Origin: Polyangiaceae bacterium
GTDB lineage: Bacteria > Myxococcota_A > Polyangia > Polyangiales > Polyangiaceae
NCBI GenBank assembly: GCA_025937785.1
Contig: JAICQQ010000041.1
Span: 1 to 47,271, forward strand
Direction: 5' to 3'
Length of the DNA stretch: 47,271 nucleotides
Shown here: in pieces, positions 15,141 to 23,577 of the stretch
Numbering within the stretch: the stretch's first letter is position 1
Layout: each line of letters opens with the position of its first letter
Program-made: the position numbers and the translations under genes
Notes under the pieces: model-generated
What the model was told of the DNA's origin: nothing
Database searches by the model: none
Seen by the model: the letters and a program-made list of their open reading frames with translations, nothing else

Positions 15141-16697
15141 GTGACCTCGAGGCATTCGACCAGGAGCTCCGGCTTCGGACGGGTCAGCTGCTGGTGCTTG
15201 GTTTTGAGCATAACCGGGGCCGGCGCTCTACCCGCAGCAGCCGCAGAATCGGCCACCGACGCAGCGCCGGCCAGCGAGGCAGCGCCCTCCGAACTCGAGC
15301 TGGCGCCCACGGCTGCCGAACTCGATGCGCCGCGCCCCGGACGGGCCGCCCTCGCCATGGGCGCCATGCTCGCGCTCGGCACCGCGTGGTATTGGGCTTA
15401 CCGCGGCGACAACGCGGTCGACTGGGACGACCCCAACCTCAGCGCTCGGGTCAGCGGCGAGGCTTGGCGCATGGACAACAACGGCCTGGCGCTCAACTTT
15501 TTGGCGCACCCGTTTTCTGGCACCGCGTTCTACGCGGTCGCGCGTTCCCAACACCTGAGCGTGCCGACCTCTGCGCTCTACTCGTTCCTCACGTCGTTCG
15601 GCTGGGAGTACATCGTCGAGTTTCGCGAGAAGGTGAGCATCAACGACGTGATCGTCACCCCTGGGGCGGGCATCGCCATGGGCGAGTTTTTTCACAAGCT
15701 CGGGCTCTACGTCAACAGTTCGACGACACCACCCACGGGCTTCAAGAATTTTGCGCGCGTCGTCACGGGTCCGACAGTCGCGCTCACGCGCTGGCTCGAC
15801 GGCGACACCCGGCGCGGGGCGCCGCCGCCCGACGCGCTGGGCTTCTCGTCCCAGATCCATCACGATTTCCGCTTCCATTATGGCTTCTGGCGCGGCGACG
15901 CGATCACGGCTACAGCGCTCGATCGCCACGAGCTCGGGTTCAGCGGCAAGTTGGTCGCCATCCCCGGCTACCAGAAGCCCGGTGCCTTCGTGCGCACCCT
16001 GACCGACGGTAACGTCACCGAGCTCTCAGTGGCCGTCTCGCACTCGGAGGAAGGCAACGGTCTCGAGCTCTTCGCCGACACGTTGCTCGTCGGTCACTAT
16101 CTGCAAAACGTCGCGGACCCTGACAACGGCGCCAGCGCGCTCGTGGGTTCGAGCATCGCGTACCACTTCCTCGACAGCCACGCCGCCGGCGTGCCCGAAC
16201 GGCGCGGGGTGTTCCACTTTCCGGGGGTCGCGGCCGAGACCGAACTCTCGTGGCGCGGGATTCGGGCCAAGCTGTGGGCGCGGGCGCACGTCGACTTCGG
16301 CGGTATCGGCTCGCTCGCCTACCCGCTCTGGCTCGAGGAGTTTCCCGACGAACGCCCCAAAGCGATCCTGCTGAAGGAGGGCTACTACTACGGCTTGGGG
16401 GGCACCGGGCGCGTGCGCGCCAGCCTCGGCTGGGGTCCGATCGAGCTTCGCTCGACTCTGGAAGCCGCCTACTACGACTCCGTCGAGGGCTTGGACCGCA
16501 CCAAAGAGCTGGTCACGGCCGACGTCGAGGCCACGGACCTGTTTCGGAACACCAACGTCGAGCTAGTGCTGCAGCCGCTCGATTGGCTCTCGCTCAGCGG
16601 CGGCGTGAGCGAGCGAAGAAACCTCTCCAAGGTCGACCGTGCACGGACCACGACGAAGATCCTGGAGCGCGGGGTGACAGCGACGTTGAGCTTTTAG
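15141..16697 (+). CDS. DUF3943-like outer-membrane protein (copy 2)
   Basis: This is a paralog of the divergent gene. WDDPNLSARVSGEAWRMDNN, LNFLAHPFSGTAFYAVARSQ and EKVSINDVIVTPGAGIAMGEFFHKLGLY align block for block. The GTG at 15141 follows AGGA with about 8 nt spacing and gives a signal sequence ending LPAAAAE; a TTG at 15114 is an upstream alternative. The end, ATLSF, again has the terminal Phe typical of beta-barrel proteins. The stop codon interlocks with the stop of the leftward gene downstream (4-nt overlap). The two copies probably form related barrels, with specificity unknown. Confidence 0.75.
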   Translation: MTSRHSTRSSGFGRVSCWCLVLSITGAGALPAAAAESATDAAPASEAAPSELELAPTAAELDAPRPGRAALAMGAMLALGTAWYWAYRGDNAVDWDDPNLSARVSGEAWRMDNNGLALNFLAHPFSGTAFYAVARSQHLSVPTSALYSFLTSFGWEYIVEFREKVSINDVIVTPGAGIAMGEFFHKLGLYVNSSTTPPTGFKNFARVVTGPTVALTRWLDGDTRRGAPPPDALGFSSQIHHDFRFHYGFWRGDAITATALDRHELGFSGKLVAIPGYQKPGAFVRTLTDGNVTELSVAVSHSEEGNGLELFADTLLVGHYLQNVADPDNGASALVGSSIAYHFLDSHAAGVPERRGVFHFPGVAAETELSWRGIRAKLWARAHVDFGGIGSLAYPLWLEEFPDERPKAILLKEGYYYGLGGTGRVRASLGWGPIELRSTLEAAYYDSVEGLDRTKELVTADVEATDLFRNTNVELVLQPLDWLSLSGGVSERRNLSKVDRARTTTKILERGVTATLSF

Positions 16698-17059
16698 CAG
16701 CTGACGCGCTCGAGCAGGGCGTTGAGTTCTCCGGCGACTTTACACGCCGCCGCTTCGCGCGCTGCTAGCGGGGTCAGGTAGTGGACACGGATCTGCACCC
16801 TGCCCGTTCGCGGGACGATCACCACGCTGTGCCCCGCCGGGTGCACCAGCTCGCGAACCAGGGGTGATCGGCTGCCTTCGGTATACCCGGCCTCGACGAG
16901 CGCCTCGGGCAGCCCCAGCGCAGCGCTCGCTGCGATGCGCGCGCACTCCCAGACCAGCATGCGGTGACAGCTGTGACCCAGTCGCAGGCCGAGCGCGCCG
17001 CTGGCCTCGAGCTCGCCGGCTGCCTCGCCCGCGGCGCAGGACGCTGCCGGCGCGCTCAC
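16694..17059 (-). CDS. Small conserved-looking protein, last gene of the ParA/roadblock operon
   Basis: The GTG at 17059 overlaps the stop of the V4R-like gene (GTGA), so translation is probably coupled. The 121-residue product has no signal or membrane segment. Features are GLRLGHSCHRMLVWECARIAA, then a strand-rich part VVIVPRTGRVQIRVHYLT and a terminal helix. Four Cys are scattered and form no motif. I do not recognise the family. Its place as the end gene of a tightly packed operon suggests it works with the proteins encoded upstream. Confidence 0.65.
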   Translation of the reverse strand: MSAPAASCAAGEAAGELEASGALGLRLGHSCHRMLVWECARIAASAALGLPEALVEAGYTEGSRSPLVRELVHPAGHSVVIVPRTGRVQIRVHYLTPLAAREAAACKVAGELNALLERVSC

Positions 17060-18327
17060 GCGCCGACCTTCGTGACCACGATTTCGCTCACCGAATCGCC
17101 GCGCACGATCGCCTGGGTCTGCTCCGCGCGCCAGGGCACCCCGCCCTTGAAGAGGCGCTTGTAGTACTCCGCCGTCAGCTGTGGCTTCGCCTCCCAGTCC
17201 ACGCGGTGCACCAGCTGCGCCATGGCGAGCGCCGCCCCTTGAAACAGGTACTCGACCGGGCGAGACGCGAGCCCGTGGCGCGTGCGGTAGTACACCGACT
17301 CGTACGAGCTCGACGTGCGCAGCACCAAGCGCCGCTCCGGCTCGAACTCGGCGATGGTCCAGTGGCCCATACCGAGGGCACGCCCGATCGCCACGCACCA
17401 AGCCAGCGTCTTGGCGGGGTCGTTCGCGGGCGCCCCTACGAGCCCTTCCCATTCCGGCGACAGCAAGATGCCCCCGAAAGTATTGAAGACACAGACGTGC
17501 CCCGACTCGCGCAGCAGGTCCTCGAGCACACCGACGGACTGGGGCGCGCGCGTTTCGATGGCCCGCACCGCATCGTACGAAATGCGGTTGTAGTAGCCGC
17601 ACAAGTGCATCGTGACGAAGACGCCAAACGCTTGCACCAGCCCACGCTCGTCACCCTGAACCCCAGCGGTGAACTCCTTCAAGCCGAGCACGATGGGGTG
17701 AATCGAGTCTTCGAACAGACCGTCTTCGGGTGCCCCGACCACGCTCTCGGACTCGCGCTCGCCGATCACCGCGCCGCCGGGTTCCGGCTCCGGCTCGCGC
17801 TCTACCTGGATGCGACACTGCGGTGCACGCAGCGCCACGCATTCGTGCTCCACGCCCCGCAGGCTGCCGGGACTCAAGTCGTAGGCGATCTCCAGCGCCG
17901 CAGCCGCGAAGCCCGCTGCGAAGCCGTCCGCGGGGTGGCGCCGACGCACCTGTTTGCCGTACTTCTCGAGCCAGGCGAAGCCATAGTGCAGGTGCGAGCC
18001 GTGCGCCGTCCCCCCGCTGAGGTCGGCGTCGAAATCGAGGCTGCCGTGGCCCATCAGCTTGAACAGCTGCGCTGCGAGCTGCAGCCGCTCCGGCGGAGTG
18101 CGGGCTTCGGCGTGCTCACACACAGCGCTCAACAGGTGACCCGAAAACTCGCGCGCTGCGCTCATGCGCAGACGGAAGCTTTCTTCGGTCCCCAGCGCGT
18201 CGTCGATCGTCTGATCGAGGAACAGATTGAAGTGGTGGCAGTGATAGACCGCGGGTTGGCCTGCAAGAAACATCAGATCTTGCTCCAACAGGTACCGACG
18301 CAACGCGTTGACTTTCAGCGAGTCCAC
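17056..18327 (-). CDS. V4R (4-vinyl reductase)-like two-module protein
   Basis: The GTG at 18327 has GAGGA upstream and lies 7 nt after the preceding stop; longer frames read only into the upstream gene. Residues ~60-175 end with LEIAYDLSPGSLRGVEHECVALRAPQCRIQV. That is the closing pattern of V4R domains (acidic helix, then CxAxxxPxCxFxV), ligand-binding folds often used as sensors. A charged linker (EPEPEPGG) follows. Residues ~220-423 look like a second, more degenerate copy, with EQTQAIVRGDSVSEIVVTK in the closing position but without the Cys residues. It is probably cytosolic. Its location among ParA and roadblock genes suggests a sensory input to that module; this is inference. Confidence 0.6.
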   Translation of the reverse strand: MDSLKVNALRRYLLEQDLMFLAGQPAVYHCHHFNLFLDQTIDDALGTEESFRLRMSAAREFSGHLLSAVCEHAEARTPPERLQLAAQLFKLMGHGSLDFDADLSGGTAHGSHLHYGFAWLEKYGKQVRRRHPADGFAAGFAAAALEIAYDLSPGSLRGVEHECVALRAPQCRIQVEREPEPEPGGAVIGERESESVVGAPEDGLFEDSIHPIVLGLKEFTAGVQGDERGLVQAFGVFVTMHLCGYYNRISYDAVRAIETRAPQSVGVLEDLLRESGHVCVFNTFGGILLSPEWEGLVGAPANDPAKTLAWCVAIGRALGMGHWTIAEFEPERRLVLRTSSSYESVYYRTRHGLASRPVEYLFQGAALAMAQLVHRVDWEAKPQLTAEYYKRLFKGGVPWRAEQTQAIVRGDSVSEIVVTKVGA

Positions 18328-18334
18328 AGTGTCC

Positions 18335-18913
18335 TCACAGGTTGAGCGATTCCAGGCCAAGGATGTCGCACACCGAGCGCTCGAAGAGCTCGATCTGGTT
18401 GGGTGCCAATTGTTCCGGGGTCCTGAGGAGTTCCAGCGCAATGCCCGAGCGCAGCGCCGCGCGTTGCATGGCCGTGTGGGTGTCGGGCGCATACCGAGTC
18501 AAGAACTCGGCGATGCGAATCGCGCGCGGCCGCTCCTCGGGCTGGATGCTGGGCAGGATGTCTTGCAACAAGAGCAGCACGCGCTTGACGTGCAGCCGTA
18601 CCATGCCGAGCGGCGTCGCGTGCTCGAAGATGAACCCCACCACGAAGTCGGAGGAAAGCTCACGCAGGATCAACAGCAGCTCGGTCGACTCGATGGTGAC
18701 TTGCATTTCCGCCGACCAGGCCCGCAGCGCCTTCAAGCCCTCGCGGTTCGCGCGCACCAGATCGCCGAAGTAAGAGGCTACGTCTTCGCCGGACCAGGCT
18801 TCGTTGGGCCGCATCCATGCGTCGAACAGCAAGCAATCGGGCATTGCCGTCACGAACAGACCCCGGAGAGAAGGGACCCCCTCCACCGCCTGAGCCAGAG
18901 TACTTTCTGCCAT
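18335..18913 (-). CDS. Roadblock/LC7-like protein (copy 1)
   Basis: The 192-residue product has an N-terminal ~110-residue alpha/beta region: LRGLFVTAMPDCLLFDAW, a helix with GDLVRANREGLKAL, then strands VTIESTELLLILRELSSDFVVGFIF and a helix LGMVRLHVKRVLLLLQDILP. This strand-helix order is that of roadblock/LC7 domains, which dimerise and often act on small GTPases. The C-terminal ~80 residues are helical. The ATG at 18913 has AGGTAGGA upstream, 7 nt after the preceding stop. The assignment is by pattern and is not certain. Confidence 0.55.
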   Translation of the reverse strand: MAESTLAQAVEGVPSLRGLFVTAMPDCLLFDAWMRPNEAWSGEDVASYFGDLVRANREGLKALRAWSAEMQVTIESTELLLILRELSSDFVVGFIFEHATPLGMVRLHVKRVLLLLQDILPSIQPEERPRAIRIAEFLTRYAPDTHTAMQRAALRSGIALELLRTPEQLAPNQIELFERSVCDILGLESLNL

Positions 18914-18920
18914 CGCTGTC

Positions 18921-19592
18921 CTACCTCGTCGTCTTGCCGCGAAGCGCCACGTCGTGGATCGCCTTCCTTATGACCGTTGTCCAGACCGGATCGAGCGGAG
19001 CGCTCGTGACGAGCCCCACGCTGATACGACCGAATTCCGTTACGCAACCGATCAGCACCAAGCGCTGTGCATCGGCGAGCTCGAAAGTGACGGCGCCCTC
19101 GCTCACGCCGGGCACGACCGACGTCAGCTTGTCGAGGGCGACCCCGATCTCGCCGGCCGCCGCGAGATAAGACTCGTCCTCGCCCGCACGGGTCATGCCG
19201 AGGCCCTCGGCGTCAGCGACGAACACCGCGCGCGCCCCCGTGCGCAGCTCGAGCCAGGTCGCCAGACTCGAGAAGCCGCGCTCGAGACTGGAGACGCCAC
19301 GCAGCTGTCCCGCGAGCTCGCTCAGCAGCAAAGCCTCGCCGAGAGGTTCCTCCGGGGGACGCGCGTCCCTCGGGGGCTGACTTTCGACGGGCCGCGACGA
19401 GCGGCGCGCCGGCACTGGCGGCTCGGACGCCAACCTGGGTTCACCGCGCGGCGCGACCGAGCGCCGCTGGCCGGCAGAGCGCGGCGGCTGCGACGGAGCC
19501 GGCTCCGCCGCACGTTCGCCCAGCGGCGCGCGCAGCCCCGCCACCAGGTTCGCGAGCTCCTTGGCTTCAGGCAAATAGGCCGACCGGACCAT
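18921..19592 (-). CDS. Roadblock/LC7-like protein (copy 2) with a disordered N-terminal region
   Basis: The ATG at 19592 follows GAGGG with 5 nt spacing, inside the 3' end of parA (26-nt overlap); GTG 19604 and ATG 19595 are alternatives. After a short helix (PEAKELANLVAGL) come ~55 residues rich in Pro, Arg and Ser. Residues ~105-215 form a roadblock-like domain: FSSLATWLELRTGARAVFVADAEG, EIGVALDKLTSV, then VTFELADAQRLVLIGCV and a final helix. Overlap with parA implies translational coupling and perhaps fixed stoichiometry. The disordered region could bind the ParA partner. Assignment is tentative. Confidence 0.55.
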   Translation of the reverse strand: MVRSAYLPEAKELANLVAGLRAPLGERAAEPAPSQPPRSAGQRRSVAPRGEPRLASEPPVPARRSSRPVESQPPRDARPPEEPLGEALLLSELAGQLRGVSSLERGFSSLATWLELRTGARAVFVADAEGLGMTRAGEDESYLAAAGEIGVALDKLTSVVPGVSEGAVTFELADAQRLVLIGCVTEFGRISVGLVTSAPLDPVWTTVIRKAIHDVALRGKTTR

Positions 19593-20370
19593 CATCACCC
19601 TCACTCGTCAACCCGAGCCGCGGCGCCAGTTCCAAGGCGAGCTGATCGAACACGAGCGCCAAGGGCGGCGGTCGCAGCCGACTCAGCAGGCCGAGCGGGA
19701 CGCCAGCAGCGCTCGCGGCGAGCACCGTCGTATCCCGAGGAATCGTCGTTTCTACCACCAGCTCACGCGGCATCCGCGTCCACACCTCTTCAGCGACCGC
19801 CAGCGACTCGGCGTTGCGCTGTTGCAGCATGCACAACACGATCGCTGCCAGCTCGATGTCGACGCCCTCGGCGCGCAGCGCCCCGAGCAGCGCCAGCAGC
19901 TGCGGCAGCGTCTTCAGCGCGACCGGCTCCGCTTGCAGCGGAGACAGCACGTATTTCGCTGCGCGCAAGGCTCCCAGCGTGGCGCCGCCGAACCCAGACG
20001 GTGTATCGATCAGCACCAGATCGTACGCGCTCTCGAGGCGCCGGCACAGGTCGCCGAGCGCCGCGCCGTCAGCCAATTGGTTGGCGAACTCGTGAGCGCG
20101 TTCCGGCGGTACGTTGCCCACCGGCACGATGCCAAGCTCGTTCACCCGCGTGCGCAGCAGGGCCTCGTCGATCGTGGTGGTTTCACGCAAGAGTCCGTAC
20201 AAGCCCGCCGACTGACGCACGCCCTGCAGCGAATGGCCCACGGCGCCCTGTGGATCGGCGTCGATCAAAACGACACGAAAACTCGCTCGCGCCAAGGAAA
20301 ATGCCAGGTTCAGCGCCAGCGTAGTCTTGCCCACGCCCCCCTTCTGGCTCGCCACTACCGCTGTCTTCAC
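19567..20370 (-). CDS. ParA/MinD-type ATPase
   Basis: The 267-residue product has the deviant Walker A KGGVGKTT near residue 10, DADPQGAVGHSL (switch I region) and VLIDTPSG (Walker B), so it is a complete ParA-family ATPase. These proteins form ATP-dependent dimers on nucleoid or membrane to position cargo. No ParB is nearby and there is no MinD-type amphipathic C-terminal helix, so this is probably an orphan positioning ATPase rather than chromosome partitioning. GTG 20370 overlaps the TPR gene stop (GTGA), and its own 3' end overlaps the roadblock-like gene. The operon context points to protein localisation or polarity control. Confidence 0.85.
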   Translation of the reverse strand: MKTAVVASQKGGVGKTTLALNLAFSLARASFRVVLIDADPQGAVGHSLQGVRQSAGLYGLLRETTTIDEALLRTRVNELGIVPVGNVPPERAHEFANQLADGAALGDLCRRLESAYDLVLIDTPSGFGGATLGALRAAKYVLSPLQAEPVALKTLPQLLALLGALRAEGVDIELAAIVLCMLQQRNAESLAVAEEVWTRMPRELVVETTIPRDTTVLAASAAGVPLGLLSRLRPPPLALVFDQLALELAPRLGLTSEGDDGPVGLFA

Positions 20371-21104
20371 TCACCCCTCATGCGCCGGCGAAGTGCGTTC
20401 AAATTGTAGAGCGGCCGACGATCGTCGGGGCGCTCTGCGTGGCACTTCTCGAAGAGCTGGATCGCAAGTTCGAAGTCTCGAATCATGTAGGCCTCGGTGG
20501 CGCGCTTGAACAGATTCGGATAGTCCTCCGCGCTCACTCCGGCGTCAAGTGCGGGCGGAAGGCCGGTGATCGCTCGCGAGGGCACCGTCGGCATGCGACT
20601 CTGACGCGGCGGCGACGCTGCCGGGCCCGTCGAGGGTCGCGGCGACATGGTCCGAGTCTCGAGCCGCGCGCGCAACAGTTCGATGCTGCGACCGATCTCG
20701 GGGTCCTCGGGGTGTCGCTCACGGGCTGCACACAAGAGCTCGAGCGCGCTTTCGTAGCGTTTGTCGCGCAAGAGCTGCGCCACCTCGGCCTTGAAACTTT
20801 GCTTCAGGACGTTGGAGGCTGCGGTAGCATTCGAGCCCTCACGTTCGACCCCCGCAAGGTGCGCCCGCGCCACCCCGAAGTCGATGATCTCCGCGTCGCG
20901 CCCCGCGCGCCGTGCGCTCGCCGGCAGGCTCACATCGGCGCCGGCCGACTCGAGGTAGTCACGAGCTACCGGGTGGTCGGGCTGGAGCTCGAGCACCTGT
21001 TGCCAACACTTCACCGCCTCAGCCACCTCGTTGCGGCCATAGTGATCGAGTCCCTGCTGCAAAAGCCGTGCGATGGGATCCGTTGGCATGTTGTTAGGGC
21101 GCAT
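20367..21104 (-). CDS. TPR protein, first gene of the ParA/roadblock operon
   Basis: Starts at ATG 21104 or 21089 are both plausible; neither has a good Shine-Dalgarno, and the frame continues upstream without typical coding character. With the first, the product has 245 residues. A TPR-like repeat lies at ~10-45 (GLDHYGRNEVAEAVKCWQQ), another at ~95-130 (DKRYESALELLCAARERHPEDPE), then a Pro/Ser/Arg linker, and a third near the C terminus (AYMIRDFELAIQLFEKCHAERPDD). It probably acts as an adaptor holding partners of the ParA ATPase. The terminal GTGA overlap couples it to parA. Confidence 0.75.
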   Translation of the reverse strand: MRPNNMPTDPIARLLQQGLDHYGRNEVAEAVKCWQQVLELQPDHPVARDYLESAGADVSLPASARRAGRDAEIIDFGVARAHLAGVEREGSNATAASNVLKQSFKAEVAQLLRDKRYESALELLCAARERHPEDPEIGRSIELLRARLETRTMSPRPSTGPAASPPRQSRMPTVPSRAITGLPPALDAGVSAEDYPNLFKRATEAYMIRDFELAIQLFEKCHAERPDDRRPLYNLNALRRRMRGE

Positions 21105-21835
21105 CGGCGAACCAGAAGATACGGTTAGCGGTTCATTAAGAATGGGGCAAACGCAATTGGACCATGGCCGGCTCGACACTTCAACGCTGACGACCTTTTC
21201 AGGTGAGTGTGGGTCCGCTTTTCGTCGTGTTTCATGGTCATGACAGGACTTCGAGCGCACTCTCTATGGGAAGGTCGCAGGGGGTCCCCGGTCTCGATCG
21301 TGTCGGGCTTCGTCGTCGGCAGCCAGGCTTGGAACATGACTTCGACGATGCGGCAAGAGCTGATGGAGCTCGCGCGAGTTTCACCGCACCCTGGGAGATC
21401 TGGCGCTTTTCGCGCGCCACGCGTCATGATTCCCGGCTTAACTTCATCCGGCTCGCGACGATCGGTAGCCAAGCGCTTTGGCGCCCGATCCCGCCGGAGA
21501 CTCCTCATTCACTGTGCATCGTTCAGCGGCCTCGGGACCTTCGGACTCCCTATCAAACCATCAACACATTATTTTCGGGCGTATATCTTGCCATGCAACG
21601 AGATCGTGGCGCTGATGTTTCAAGCCGAATTGACAGGAATGGAGTCACCGCGGCGGCTCGGCGTGGTCTCGCCCACAAAACCTTGCCAAGGGTTGCGAGT
21701 GTCCGCGCGGACACCAGAAACTCTTCGGTGCGTGTGGCGGAAACCGGCACGCTGCCAGCGTAACGCTACGTTGTCCCTGTCATGAGTATTTGCACTGCCC
21801 GCGCGACTTCGATATGTATGTCACAGGAGGACACT
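21105..21835. other. Gene-free region of about 730 bp with a perfect palindrome
   Basis: Open frames here (for example 21207-21785) lack any recognisable domain, ribosome-binding site or coding-like composition, and the GC content is visibly lower than in flanking genes. It should contain the promoter of the leftward TPR-parA operon and that of the rightward methyltransferase gene. A palindrome at 21699-21714 is listed separately. Nothing else is assigned. Confidence 0.6.
21699..21714. promoter_or_regulatory. 16-bp perfect palindrome upstream of the methyltransferase gene
   Basis: GTGTCCGC followed by GCGGACAC is a perfect dyad about 120 bp before the methyltransferase start. It could be a binding site for a dimeric repressor or activator; no adjacent regulator is seen. 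Confidence 0.4.
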
Positions 21836-22813
21836 ATGGGTCGATTCATGCGAGGGGCGGAAGAACGTCACCCTTCAGTCCCTCACGAGAGCCCCACAGA
21901 GAGCCCCACAGAGAGCCCCACAGAGCCCGGGGAGAGCGGCCAGTTTCCCGTCGGGGAGCGTGATCATGGCTGGCTCGACGCGGACGAGCCCGCGGCCCCC
22001 GAAGCGAGCGCCGACGCCTGGACCACGTGCTCGAGCGCGTATCAGGCGTTCGCCGCCGGCTTGACGCGGCCCTTCGCCTGGGACGCCGTGCGCCTGGTAC
22101 GGATCGAAACCGGCTCCCGCGTCCTCGACGTGGCCACCGGCACCGGCGAGTTCGCCATCGCGGCGGCCGAGCGCGGCGCCGACGTGCTCGCGACGGACTT
22201 TTCCGCTTCGATGCTCGAGTTGGTCGAGCGGAGCCCGCGGCGGCCTCCCATCGGCACGATCCGAACCGCGCTCATGGACGGTCAGGCGCTGGCGCTCGAC
22301 AGTCACGCGTTCGACGCCGCCGGGTCGCTGTTCGGTCTGGTCTTCTTCCCCAACCCGGCGCGAGGGCTGGCCGAGATATACCGCGTCCTCAAGCCCGGCG
22401 GCCAAGCTGTCATCGCCACCTGGGCCATCCCCGCCCACGTCGAGCTCATGCGCATCGTCGGCGACGCGCTGATGCAGCTCGACTCCCAGTTGCCCGAGCG
22501 CGAGTCGCCGCAGTCGCTCTGGACCTCGCTCTCGAGCCCGCGGCGTCTCACCCAGCTGATGTGCGACGCCGGTTTCCGGTCGGTCCACGTCGTGGCGTTG
22601 GCGCACGTCTGGACCTTCGAGCACGTCGACCTCTTCGCTCGCTCGGTGCTGCAGATGACGCCCTCGTGGATGGACCTTTACCGAAGCATGACGGCCGCTC
22701 AGAAAGCAGGCTTCACGCGCGCGCTGGTGCACAGCTTCCGCGAGCGCCAGGGCAATGGCCCCTACGCGGTCACCGCCCAAGGTTTGGTGGCCGTCGGCAC
22801 CAAAGACCGCTGA
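21836..22813 (+). CDS. SAM-dependent class I methyltransferase (UbiE/Methyltransf_11 type)
   Basis: The ATG at 21836 has a perfect AGGAGG 6 nt upstream. The 325-residue product has motif I VLDVATGTGEFAIAAAERG (~95-113), an acidic post-I strand (VLATDFS), LMDGQALALDSHAFDAAGS (motif II region) and VLKPGGQAVIATW, typical of small-molecule methyltransferases. The first ~60 residues are charged and contain a 4-residue ESPT repeat from a 12-bp tandem repeat, so the N terminus is probably disordered. It stands alone between two gene-free stretches. Substrate unknown. Confidence 0.85.
   Translation: MGRFMRGAEERHPSVPHESPTESPTESPTEPGESGQFPVGERDHGWLDADEPAAPEASADAWTTCSSAYQAFAAGLTRPFAWDAVRLVRIETGSRVLDVATGTGEFAIAAAERGADVLATDFSASMLELVERSPRRPPIGTIRTALMDGQALALDSHAFDAAGSLFGLVFFPNPARGLAEIYRVLKPGGQAVIATWAIPAHVELMRIVGDALMQLDSQLPERESPQSLWTSLSSPRRLTQLMCDAGFRSVHVVALAHVWTFEHVDLFARSVLQMTPSWMDLYRSMTAAQKAGFTRALVHSFRERQGNGPYAVTAQGLVAVGTKDR
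21887..21922 (+). repeat. 12-bp tandem repeat encoding ESPT x3
   Basis: Three perfect copies of GAGAGCCCCACA lie in frame near the start of the methyltransferase gene. Confidence 0.9.
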
Positions 22814-23577
22814 ACGGCGCAACGTCGGACCTCAGGTTGCTTCGCGTGGCATGGACACGCACATGTTGACCCGGGGGCGCTCCTTCTCGGGGCCTACAAT
22901 GCGGTCATCGCGAGCGCCGCGCCTACGCCCTGATCGAACCCTTCGTAAGCGATATCCTCGGTCGATCCACTGCCCGCACAGGTGTGGTCGATGCGAACTG
23001 GTCGACCCGATAGTATGGCCCGCAATGGCGACACTCACCTGCGCCTCACTAGTTTGCTCAATCCGGTAGGTCCCACTGCCCGCGGTGCCCCCGCAGCTAT
23101 GCGTACTCCCTACCGCGACATGTGGCTGTGTCGCGTGGGCGTTGAGCTCGGTAATTGCTCGAAATCCTGTCTCGGCGCCAAACACTTGCGCTCATCAGCC
23201 GCATGGCGCATCCCGCGCGAGAAATTCTTGTCGTCGACCTTCCACCGCGCGACCCCACGCGCACTCCGTTGCTTCGTTCGTCTCCATCCGCGGCATCAAG
23301 AGCGGTGCGCACTGGTTCATGGAGGGTGACTACGAAGTGGTGCGTCTGTAGCCTGCCTTCTGGCTGCCGTCCTTTGGTGCCCCGACATTGAATTGCCCTA
23401 CGCGACACTGGCCGCGCGGCCCGAGAGAAATCGGCTAATTCGCGGCGAGGTACCGCCCCAGCGGGTGGAAAGCCGGACGTTCACGGTGAACTGGGGTGGG
23501 TATCTGCCTGCCGCGGGGCACCTGCCAATTAGCCTTGGCGAAGGCCCGCTTCGCGGGGCATTCTACCGCACCCGAAA
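22814..23577. other. Gene-free region of about 760 bp before the capsule glycosyltransferase gene
   Basis: No open frame here looks coding, and composition is more AT-rich than neighbouring genes. It separates the methyltransferase from the capsule locus and should contain the rightward promoter of the gene at 23578. Near its end are two mutually exclusive hairpins at 23538-23557. Confidence 0.55.
23538..23557 (+). promoter_or_regulatory. Two mutually exclusive leader hairpins
   Basis: GCGAAG (23538-23543) pairs with CTTCGC (23549-23554), while CCCGC (23545-23549) pairs with GCGGG (23553-23557). The stems share bases, so only one can form. They lie about 20 nt before ATG 23578, which lacks a Shine-Dalgarno. 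A regulatory role is speculative. Confidence 0.25.

Noticed and set aside
21207..21785. Open frame of 192 codons in the gap before the methyltransferase gene
   Set aside because: No ribosome-binding site, no domain, unlike neighbouring codon use, and other frames in the same stretch are equally long.
22900..23010. Short frame with RRAYALIEPFV, reminiscent of an IS5-type transposase start
   Set aside because: Similarity covers about ten residues, the frame stops soon after, and there are no terminal inverted repeats.
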